A stretch of DNA of 53,062 nt from a bacterium. Its GTDB lineage: Bacteria > Babelota > Babeliae > Babelales > JABJEI01. Below the pieces are notes generated by a model. The model was not told the origin of the DNA and searched no databases. It saw nothing but the letters and a program-made list of their open reading frames with translations. This document shows positions 44,551 through 51,882 of the stretch, one piece after another (position 1 is the first letter of the stretch; every line of letters starts with the position of its first letter). Position numbers and translations under genes: made by a program. The stretch lies in the NCBI GenBank assembly GCA_018663245.1, contig JABJEI010000025.1, forward strand, positions 1 through 53,062, in the 5' to 3' direction.

Positions 44551-46866
44551 GTGAGTAATCAACCAACAATCCAACAGACAAAGCTCAACAAAGAACAACA
44601 TAGCGCAGTTACCCACAAAAACGGTATCTTGCTTGTGTGCGCAGGAGCAGGCTCTGGCAAAACTCGCGTCATTACCATGCGCATTGCACATTTGATTGTT
44701 AACAACCAGGTTGATCCACTAAGCATCGTTGCCCTAACTTTTACCAACAAAGCGGCCAAGGAAATGCGCCAACGAGTTCAAAAACTGGTTGGTGAAGGTA
44801 ACATCAGTCGCCCTTTTGTTGGGACATTCCACTCATACTGCCTACGTTTACTCAAAACAAACAGAGTAATGCCCGAACTGGCTTCATACTCAATCATGGA
44901 TCAGGACGACAAGGAGCTGCTCATAAAACAGCTTGTTAAGCACCGAGGCCTTGAGAAGCAACTAAAAACAAAATCTGTTAGCGCCTATATTTCGGCCAAA
45001 AAAAATCGTGCCGACATTCAGGAATGGACCTACAATCCTTGGTACAGCTCTCTTGAAGAAGTTGCTAAACAGTACGAGGAAGAAAAAGAGCTCTGTCGAG
45101 CGCTTGATTTTGATGACCTACTCGTAAGGGCACTCGATCTTTTTAAAAAGTACCCGGCCTTCAAGCAAGGGTTCCAATGCAACATAAGCCACGTGCTAGT
45201 TGATGAGTACCAAGACACCAACGCCATCCAGCATGAACTACTCAAAGAGATGACACTTGATACTAAGAAAAAGTTTGTTGCTGACTCCCTGTGCGTAGTG
45301 GGCGACGAAGATCAATCGATCTATTCGTGGCGAGGAGCAACGGTTGCCAATATCCTAAATTTTGAAAAAGATTTCAAAAAAACAAACCGTATAACAATCT
45401 CCCAGAACTACCGCTCTGTACAGCCTATTCTTGAAGCAGCAAACAGCGTAATTTCAAACAACACCATGCGTAATCCAAAAGATCTTTGGTCCTCTAAAGA
45501 GGCCCGAAACCGCTTGATGCAACTCACCTGCCTGTCTAACTACCAGGAGGCTGACGCCGTTGCATCCTTCGCAACGCATGTAAAACGATTCAATGAAGGG
45601 TCTAGCATCGCAGTGCTCTACCGCTCACACTATCAGTCACGAACACTTGAAGAAGCACTCATTAAAAGCTCGATCCCATACGTTATAATCGGGGGAATTC
45701 AGTTTTATGAACGCAAAGAAATTAAAGATATGCTGGCCTACATGCGCTTAATCGCCAATCCGTTTGACCGCATATCATTCTCTCGAATTATCAACACACC
45801 GTTACGCGGCCTTGGTGCAAAATTCAAAGAGCTGTTTAGTGCGACCTGGGCACAAAATTCGCTTTATAATTCTTGGCAAGTTGCTCAACTCATGATTGAC
45901 CAGGGAATGGTAACTCATTCCAAGAAAAAAGCGTTACAAAAAGTTGTTGACCTGTTCACCGGACTAGACGCAAAATCTCCCGTACATGCAACAGCCCAAA
46001 ATATTTTACAAAGTATCGGATACTACGAATATCTACAGGATCAATGCGAGCCTGATGTAGCCCGAACAAGAACCGAAAACATGCATGAGCTCCTGGGAGC
46101 TATCGCTCACTTTGAGCAGCAAGGCCACACAACTATTCAGGCATTCCTGGACGAAGTTGCGTTGCTTCAAGAGCACACTCTAAAAAATAAAGAAAATCAG
46201 ACAACCCCAACAGTACAGATGATGACACTGCACGCAGCCAAGGGACTAGAGTTTGACAACGTCATCCTGGTCGGACTTGAAGAAGGCCTACTGCCCAGCT
46301 CACGCAGCATTCACGATGAGCAGTCCGTTGAGGAAGAACGTCGGCTGGTTTACGTAGGAATTACTAGAGCACGGGAACGTGTTCTACTTACCAATGCACG
46401 TTACCGCACAACCTACGGCCAGATGAATGAGCAACTACCTTCCAGATTTTTGGACGAAGTTCCAGAGCAGCTTGTAAAAAAACATGAATGCTTTGGCTGG
46501 ACAAGAGGCAACTTCTCATCACAGTTTGCGAACTGGCTGGGAGGTATGCCAAGTAACGACTTTACAGTAGAACCTCTACAAACAGAGCAACCGTGGCAAG
46601 CTCCGCAAACCGGCCGCAAAAAGCCAAAAAGCCCTCAGGCCGTACAACGCTCAGCTCCACGCCAAATACAACACTCAATTCCACGACCAAAAAGAGTAGC
46701 CAGCACTAAAACTGGCTGGGCCATCAGGCAACAAGTTACACACGCGGTATTTGGTCAAGGAGACATCACGCACATTGACGAACGAGCGGATGGAAGTGCT
46801 CGTCTCACAATTGCATTTGCGATTGGTATCAAAGTCATTGACGAAAAGTTTATTCGTAAAGCCTAA
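44551..46866 (+). CDS. pcrA: UvrD/PcrA-type DNA helicase
   Basis: UvrD/PcrA helicases unwind DNA in repair and clear proteins from DNA. The 771-residue protein has all SF1 motifs: Walker A GAGSGKT (about 32-38), FTNKAAKEMR, VDEYQDTN (motif II), GDEDQSIYSWRGA (III), MTLHAAKGLEFDNV (V) and VYVGITRARERV (VI). The C-terminus (about 715-771) has the Tudor-like VFGQGDITHID segment of PcrA. Start is a GTG at 44551 with an AAGGCACGAGG region upstream. The PcrA or UvrD name cannot be separated by eye. Confidence 0.95.
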   Translation: MSNQPTIQQTKLNKEQHSAVTHKNGILLVCAGAGSGKTRVITMRIAHLIVNNQVDPLSIVALTFTNKAAKEMRQRVQKLVGEGNISRPFVGTFHSYCLRLLKTNRVMPELASYSIMDQDDKELLIKQLVKHRGLEKQLKTKSVSAYISAKKNRADIQEWTYNPWYSSLEEVAKQYEEEKELCRALDFDDLLVRALDLFKKYPAFKQGFQCNISHVLVDEYQDTNAIQHELLKEMTLDTKKKFVADSLCVVGDEDQSIYSWRGATVANILNFEKDFKKTNRITISQNYRSVQPILEAANSVISNNTMRNPKDLWSSKEARNRLMQLTCLSNYQEADAVASFATHVKRFNEGSSIAVLYRSHYQSRTLEEALIKSSIPYVIIGGIQFYERKEIKDMLAYMRLIANPFDRISFSRIINTPLRGLGAKFKELFSATWAQNSLYNSWQVAQLMIDQGMVTHSKKKALQKVVDLFTGLDAKSPVHATAQNILQSIGYYEYLQDQCEPDVARTRTENMHELLGAIAHFEQQGHTTIQAFLDEVALLQEHTLKNKENQTTPTVQMMTLHAAKGLEFDNVILVGLEEGLLPSSRSIHDEQSVEEERRLVYVGITRARERVLLTNARYRTTYGQMNEQLPSRFLDEVPEQLVKKHECFGWTRGNFSSQFANWLGGMPSNDFTVEPLQTEQPWQAPQTGRKKPKSPQAVQRSAPRQIQHSIPRPKRVASTKTGWAIRQQVTHAVFGQGDITHIDERADGSARLTIAFAIGIKVIDEKFIRKA

Positions 46867-46872
46867 GCCTAT

Positions 46873-47466
46873 TTAGTGATTTGGACTAACCACTCGTTGT
46901 AGTAGCCGTTCAATACGGCTACCACTAATCTTGATAGGCACGGCAAGTGCCCTATCATCGTGCGACATTAGTCCATTCTTATCTTTTAGCAGTGTCTGCA
47001 AGTCAGTATCGTAGGTCAATATGATATCTTTACCTATCACCTTGCCATTGCCCAAGCGAACGCCCGGTCCAGGCACAATAAAATGTCCCTGATTGTTGGC
47101 CAATACCTGATACTGCTGCTCCTGCATGGTGAAGTTGTCGCGCAAATACGGACCCTTCCAGCTGTCAGGGTACAAGAGATTCACAGCCCCAACTTCGGAG
47201 CCCACAAACGAAACAACGTTTAAAAAGTCGATATAATTTTTTTCGTGCTCAAAATCAACAATATGGCAGTCTTTGTCAACCTTGTTTAGAGCTTTTTGTA
47301 ACAACTGAATATGTTCACCCACAACCATGTCAATATGCGTCCGACTCTCTTTAAAGTGCCGATAAATAGAAAAAATAAAAATCAACGAAAACAGCGCAAC
47401 AGCAGCAATGGTTAACCCGTTCCAGCTTTTTACTTTTTTGATTATAGTCCGTATCACCTTATTCAT
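46873..47466 (-). CDS. Single-pass membrane protein, pseudopilin-like
   Basis: The start is placed at the ATG at 47466 (MNKVIRTIIKKVKSWNG), because GGGGGAG precedes it; this gives 197 residues. One membrane segment (about 16-34) is followed by a helix and a globular domain. The part YPDSWKGPYLRDN (about 100-112) recalls the calcium-loop area of GspG-type pseudopilins, and the later VRLGNGKVIGKDIILTYDTD looks beta-rich. A prepilin peptidase site (Gly before a Phe-start helix) is not clear, so the pilin link is tentative. It is divergent from the cdaA-like gene. Confidence 0.7.
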   Translation of the reverse strand: MNKVIRTIIKKVKSWNGLTIAAVALFSLIFIFSIYRHFKESRTHIDMVVGEHIQLLQKALNKVDKDCHIVDFEHEKNYIDFLNVVSFVGSEVGAVNLLYPDSWKGPYLRDNFTMQEQQYQVLANNQGHFIVPGPGVRLGNGKVIGKDIILTYDTDLQTLLKDKNGLMSHDDRALAVPIKISGSRIERLLQRVVSPNH

Positions 47467-47602
47467 AGCTACTCCCCCTCGAGTGTGCAATTCTTTTCTT
47501 CTTCTACATGAGAGTAGCAAAAATCTTAATAGAAAATAAACAGTTGTAAGATAATTTCATTAAATACGAAACAATGTTTTTTGTTAAAGAACATTGATAC
47601 CA

Positions 47603-47631
47603 TCGACAAGCAAGGCAATCTTGGTTAGAGT
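47603..47631 (+). promoter_or_regulatory. Promoter candidate for cdaA-cdaR-glmM
   Basis: TCGACA (47603-47608), 17 bases, TAGAGT (47626-47631), 30 bases before the cdaA-like start. Both boxes are one or two bases from consensus. Confidence 0.45.
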
Positions 47632-47660
47632 GTATGTTGCACATAAAAAGAGGAGTTTCT

Positions 47661-48500
47661 ATGAAGAGCGTTCTTGATGCCCTTTATCACTTTTGTGTTA
47701 CAACATTACATATAACCCAGATAAAGGATCTTGTAGAAATTTCCTTTTTCATGCTTATTGCCTACAATTTTTCATCATGGTTAAGTCGTAGTAAGCGACG
47801 ACCAATGTTACTGCAGTTTTATGGCTACAGTGCGATGATTATTGCTACATACGCATTCAACGCCAAGGCGGCCCACTCGCTGCTTATCTGGTCGGCACCC
47901 GCGTGTATCATGCTTGCTCTTATTTATCACCAGCACACATTGCAACGAAGCTTCATTCCATCAAGAAAGATTGGCGCAAAAGCACTTACAACTAGCGCCT
48001 GGATTGACGACCTTGTACGAGCGCTTGTCCACAGCATGCATGCGGGCAAAAAAGTTATCTGCTTGATTGAACACCGTGATGACCTCTCACTTCTGTTTGA
48101 ATCACCAATCCGTGTAAACGCAGCCATTAGCGCCAAGTTAGTTAAAATGCTGGTTAACTCATCAGACTTTAATCAACAACAGTACCTGTGGGTAGACTCG
48201 CAAGGACTCGTAAAGGCTGTAAACGCAACAGTTAGCACAGAAAGTCAGGCTATTTTCCAAGACAGCCGACACAGTCAACATGCTGTTATTGCCGACAAGA
48301 CCGACAGTATTGTTTGCATAGTTGACCCAACTGCAGGCAACTTCACACTGCATGCACAATCAAAAACTTTAAACGGTATTCCAGCCGCCCAGATAGCACC
48401 GCTGCTGTGCGCTTATCTTGGGTATCGTGTAAATCTTAGCTCGGAGAAAAGCTATGCAAAGCCTCGCAGCAAAAATCGCATCAAACTCGATCGTTCGTAA
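47661..48500 (+). CDS. cdaA: CdaA-like diadenylate cyclase homologue with lost catalytic motifs
   Basis: CdaA makes the second messenger c-di-AMP from two ATP. This 279-residue protein has the CdaA plan: three membrane segments (about 24-41, 53-69, 73-89) and a C-terminal DAC-like domain (about 115-250). Alignment by eye to the family is good around IRVNAAISAKLVKML and KTDSIVCIV. The catalytic DGA is replaced by QQQ (172-174) and the RHR motif reads RHS (203-205); SEETG reads DPTAG. It is therefore probably inactive. The start at 47661 is supported by AGGAG; an ATG nine codons earlier is weaker. It overlaps cdaR and leads the cdaA-cdaR-glmM operon, which supports the assignment. Confidence 0.82.
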   Translation: MKSVLDALYHFCVTTLHITQIKDLVEISFFMLIAYNFSSWLSRSKRRPMLLQFYGYSAMIIATYAFNAKAAHSLLIWSAPACIMLALIYHQHTLQRSFIPSRKIGAKALTTSAWIDDLVRALVHSMHAGKKVICLIEHRDDLSLLFESPIRVNAAISAKLVKMLVNSSDFNQQQYLWVDSQGLVKAVNATVSTESQAIFQDSRHSQHAVIADKTDSIVCIVDPTAGNFTLHAQSKTLNGIPAAQIAPLLCAYLGYRVNLSSEKSYAKPRSKNRIKLDRS

Positions 48501-48831
48501 AAGCATGGCTTTAATTCTGGGTTACAGTGCTTGGATAATGGTCGCCGATTCCCACATAACACGGGTCAGCCTAGATGTACCAATATATCTCTATAACAGC
48601 CAGTCAGACCAAATAAGTACACCTAATCACACCCTGGTTACTCTTTCGGGTGCTCGAGAGCGCTTAGCTCACCTTGACTGGAACGAGGTCGCCTTCCACG
48701 CAGATGCTCATACCGCAGACCCGGCCGAGGCTACAATTGAACTCTGGCCAACCGATATACTTTTACCCTCGGGAATTAACGTGGTAGACTACAAACCGGC
48801 ACAAGTTCGCCTAACAAAAATTGTAGCTTAA
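48454..48831 (+). CDS. cdaR: CdaR/YbbR-like membrane-anchored regulator, single domain
   Basis: CdaR is an extracytoplasmic regulator of CdaA. This 125-residue protein has an N-terminal membrane anchor (about 17-31, MALILGYSAWIMVAD) and one YbbR-type domain: VPIYLYNSQ, LVTLSGARERLAHLDWNEV and LPSGINVVDYKPAQVRLTKI. Typical CdaR proteins have three or four YbbR domains, so this is a minimal form. Its ATG, with GGAG, lies 47 bases inside the cdaA-like gene in another frame. glmM follows 27 bases later. Confidence 0.82.
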   Translation: MQSLAAKIASNSIVRKSMALILGYSAWIMVADSHITRVSLDVPIYLYNSQSDQISTPNHTLVTLSGARERLAHLDWNEVAFHADAHTADPAEATIELWPTDILLPSGINVVDYKPAQVRLTKIVA

Positions 48832-48858
48832 TATCCCGATAGTTCAACAGTAGATCAC

Positions 48859-50190
48859 ATGGCAGAGCAAGAACGATTATTTGGAACCGACGGTATTCGT
48901 CAACAGGTTGGTACTTACCCTTTCACCATCGTCGAAACATACAAAATCGGCTATGCCTTAGGCAAATGGGCTGTCAGAAAGTACGGTCAACACTGCACTC
49001 TTCTGCTTGGCCACGACACGCGCGAGTCATGCGCATGGCTTAAAGCAACCATGAAGGCTGGTATACTCTCGCATCCGATCCGTATTTACGATGCAGGAGT
49101 ACAACCTACACCTGTCATTGCAAACCTAGTAACACGTCAAAAAATCTGTGCGTGGGGCCTCATTATTTCTGCCTCACATAACCCCTATCACGACAACGGA
49201 CTCAAAATTATTGACTCAATCGACGGCAAACTCAGCTTGCATGATGAGCTGGCAATTGAGAAAATTTTTTATTCAGACAATGTAATACCCTCATACAAAC
49301 ATTTTGGCACAGATCGACCATTCTTCTCGACAGAGACAAAGTATATAAACAACATTATCAGTATGTTTGCACCTGATATGCTTTCAGAGCTGACCATCGT
49401 ACTTGATTGCGCAAACGGCGCAACAAGCTTCCTTGCCCCAAAAATTTTTACGCTACTTGGTGCAAAAGTACATACGCTTAACGCAAGCCCAAACGGACGC
49501 AATATTAACTTCCGATGTGGCTCTACTGATCCAAAAACATTGCAAAACACGGTGATAGAAAACAACGCCGATATTGGCATCGCTTTCGACGGTGACGGCG
49601 ATCGAGTAGTCATTGTGGACATGAACGGCAATGTAAAAAATGGTGATGATATTTTAAGCATCTTAATGAACAACAAACGCTACAAAGGTGCTTCCGGACT
49701 GGTTGGTACCATCATGAGTAACATGGGTCTCCAAAATCTGGTAGAAAAAAACAACCAAACCTTTTATCGCACAGCAGTTGGCGACAAGTACGTCATTCGC
49801 AAACTCAAAGATGAAAATCTTCAGCTGGGTGGCGAGCCCTCAGGGCACATTATTATGGGTGACTACCTGTTCACCGGTGATGGCATTTACGCAGCACTTA
49901 AAGTGCTAGAAACCATCATTCAGACAAACAACTGGGCATGCACAACTTTTGTGCACACACCAAATCGCCTGATCAATGTACCTATCAAAAATCGTAAATC
50001 ACTTACCGATGGCCCCCTTGCAGACATCATCCATCAGCACGAACAAAATCTGCCTGAAGGACGAATTCTAGTTAGATACTCAGGCACAGAACCGCTTCTA
50101 CGTGTGATGGTAGAGAGCGATGATGGTCAGGTTGCACACAACGCCGCTGAGCAGCTGGCTACAATATTGCAAACACACCTTCACTCATAA
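48859..50190 (+). CDS. glmM: Phosphoglucosamine mutase
   Basis: GlmM converts glucosamine-6-phosphate to glucosamine-1-phosphate for UDP-GlcNAc, the peptidoglycan and LPS precursor. The 443-residue protein starts with RLFGTDGIR. It has the phosphoserine loop ISASHNP (S106), the metal loop FDGDGDR, the sugar loop GGEPSGHI and the phosphate-binding RYSGTEPLLRVMVE. It is the last gene of the cdaA-cdaR-glmM operon, an arrangement known from Firmicutes and others, where CdaA and CdaR control GlmM or are controlled with it. Confidence 0.95.
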   Translation: MAEQERLFGTDGIRQQVGTYPFTIVETYKIGYALGKWAVRKYGQHCTLLLGHDTRESCAWLKATMKAGILSHPIRIYDAGVQPTPVIANLVTRQKICAWGLIISASHNPYHDNGLKIIDSIDGKLSLHDELAIEKIFYSDNVIPSYKHFGTDRPFFSTETKYINNIISMFAPDMLSELTIVLDCANGATSFLAPKIFTLLGAKVHTLNASPNGRNINFRCGSTDPKTLQNTVIENNADIGIAFDGDGDRVVIVDMNGNVKNGDDILSILMNNKRYKGASGLVGTIMSNMGLQNLVEKNNQTFYRTAVGDKYVIRKLKDENLQLGGEPSGHIIMGDYLFTGDGIYAALKVLETIIQTNNWACTTFVHTPNRLINVPIKNRKSLTDGPLADIIHQHEQNLPEGRILVRYSGTEPLLRVMVESDDGQVAHNAAEQLATILQTHLHS

Positions 50191-50193
50191 ATT

Positions 50194-50429
50194 TACGTAT
50201 ATCTCTTAATAGTTCATTCGTTGAATGAAATAGATCGTTTTGGTTAATTTAGGAAAATCCTTAGTTAACATTGGCTAAAAATATAATTAAAATTATGTTT
50301 TTCAAATGAACTACCCAAAGACTGGATCCCCGTTCAAAGCCGGGGATGACAAGGAATTATTTTCTTTAGAACTATCGTCAACTTTGCTTCATTCTTATTT
50401 TACATACAAACTATACGTATATCTCTTAA
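50194..50429. repeat. 16-bp direct repeats flanking a 204-bp segment
   Basis: TACGTATATCTCTTAA occurs at 50194-50209 and again at 50414-50429, in the same orientation. The segment between contains the second 49-bp palindromic repeat and little else. The second repeat ends about 25 bases before the DUF502 gene; the first lies just after glmM. Confidence 0.8.
50304..50352. repeat. 49-bp palindromic intergenic repeat, copy 2
   Basis: This aligns without gaps to 5482-5530, differing at three of 49 bases, all on the left flank. The perfect palindromic core (ATCCCCG, 8-base loop, CGGGGAT) is unchanged. Beyond the 49 bases the flanks do not match clearly. Confidence 0.85.
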
Positions 50430-50453
50430 CCCCTAAACTAATCGGGGCCCTGT

Positions 50454-51089
50454 ATGTTTGGACTTCTTAAGCGTCTATCTAAAACGCTAGTCAACAAGTT
50501 AATCTCTGTTTTTTTGAACGGCCTTTTTACAATTCTGCCCCTGGCGCTAACCATCGGGCTATTTGCCTTCTCGTTCAGACTACTTAAGCGATGGCTCGAG
50601 CCTATCACAGCACTAACCCCTGACTGGCTCAACGTAATCCCGCATGGCGAGATTATGGTGGTTATTGCTGCGGTGTTTATACTAGGAGCAATCCTAAAAA
50701 CATTGATTCTACGACAAATGGTAAGGCTGTTAGAAGCAATTGTTGCCCAAATTCCTCTAGTCAGACCAGTCTACTTCGGGCTTAAGCAACTAGTGCAGGC
50801 CTTCAGCCTACAGGATACCCTGACCTTCAAAAAAGTTGTTTTGGTAGAATTCCCACGCAAAGGAGTCTTTAGCATCGGGTTTTTGACTGGTCAGGTAGCA
50901 AAGCAACTTGCACCCGACCAACAAAAGAAATTTTTTAATGTATTTATGCCTACAACGCCTAATCCAACCAGCGGTTACTACATCATGCTAGCCGAAGAAA
51001 GTATCACCGTTGTCGACCTTACCAGGCAAGAAGCCATGGCCCTGATTATTTCCGGTGGCATCATTCAGCCCGAACGATTTACTGACTAA
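50454..51089 (+). CDS. DUF502-family membrane protein
   Basis: A 211-residue protein with two membrane segments (about 17-45 and 67-85). The soluble domain contains the DUF502 landmarks AQIPLVRPVYFGLKQLVQAF, VLVEFPRKGVFSIGFLTG and VFMPTTPNPTSGYY. The family has no established function. It lies after the 16-bp direct repeat and converges on the next gene with four bases between stops. The start ATG is preceded by GGGGCCC, not a good ribosome site. Confidence 0.85.
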   Translation: MFGLLKRLSKTLVNKLISVFLNGLFTILPLALTIGLFAFSFRLLKRWLEPITALTPDWLNVIPHGEIMVVIAAVFILGAILKTLILRQMVRLLEAIVAQIPLVRPVYFGLKQLVQAFSLQDTLTFKKVVLVEFPRKGVFSIGFLTGQVAKQLAPDQQKKFFNVFMPTTPNPTSGYYIMLAEESITVVDLTRQEAMALIISGGIIQPERFTD

Positions 51090-51093
51090 TTTA

Positions 51094-51834
51094 TTAGCCC
51101 ATAGCAAAAAAACTTATTGCTGTAGATATTCCCGACCAAAACGATACCAGTCCCGAAAAGGACCCCAACTTTTTAATGAGCACTTTTGGCGCAATCATCG
51201 CCGTCGCAAACATCACACCTGAAGTACATACAAGGCTTAACCGCACTTTGCGACGTTCTTCATCATCAGAAGCTTGTGCATACCTGCCAAGTATTTTAAA
51301 AGGCAAAACAACTGCCGCCCCCAAAGTTACTAATGCTCCATGTTTAATTTCACGTTGCTGCTGTTTACGAAGCTCTAAAGGTGTAAGTTCTTTTTTGGGT
51401 TCTTTCTTTGGTTGCGCAAACACTTCTTGAAGTTGGCCCATAGCCGATGTGTTTTGTACCAAAACATCGGAATTGTGTCGCAACTGCTCACCCTGCTCCT
51501 CATTCCTTTTAATAAGCTTATTAGCAACCGTTTTCAACATGGAATTTTGCTTCAACAACAACTTATTAGTTTCTTGGGTACCTTTTTGATATATGATGAG
51601 TTGCTTATCCGTCACAGAAACGAGAGGACTCGCACCTTGCGATAAATGCGCATTATTACCTTGATTTAACAAAGCCGTAAGCCTTTTATTCTCAGCCCTT
51701 AGCGCTGCATTATCACGGTCCATTTTTTCATTATAGATAAACTCAGTTGAATCAGATCTACCCATGCTAAATGCGTCAGAATAAGACCCACAGCATAAAA
51801 TAATAGCGATCATGAATAGTAATATTTTATTCAT
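51094..51834 (-). CDS. Exported coiled-coil protein with C-terminal membrane segments
   Basis: A 246-residue protein with a signal peptide (about 1-21, MNKILLFMIAIILCCGSYSDA) and a helical part (about 35-140) with a probable coiled coil (DNAALRAENKRLTALLNQ). A Lys/Glu/Pro-rich link (141-163) follows, then three hydrophobic segments (about 166-182, 199-221, 226-245). No family is recognised. It may be cotranscribed with the larger protein upstream (51883 onward), 48 bases away, which has a similar plan. Confidence 0.7.
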   Translation of the reverse strand: MNKILLFMIAIILCCGSYSDAFSMGRSDSTEFIYNEKMDRDNAALRAENKRLTALLNQGNNAHLSQGASPLVSVTDKQLIIYQKGTQETNKLLLKQNSMLKTVANKLIKRNEEQGEQLRHNSDVLVQNTSAMGQLQEVFAQPKKEPKKELTPLELRKQQQREIKHGALVTLGAAVVLPFKILGRYAQASDDEERRKVRLSLVCTSGVMFATAMIAPKVLIKKLGSFSGLVSFWSGISTAISFFAMG

Positions 51835-51882
51835 AAAGAAAGTCTCACGAAAGTTGTAACCATAAATTAATGTTTCTTCCTT

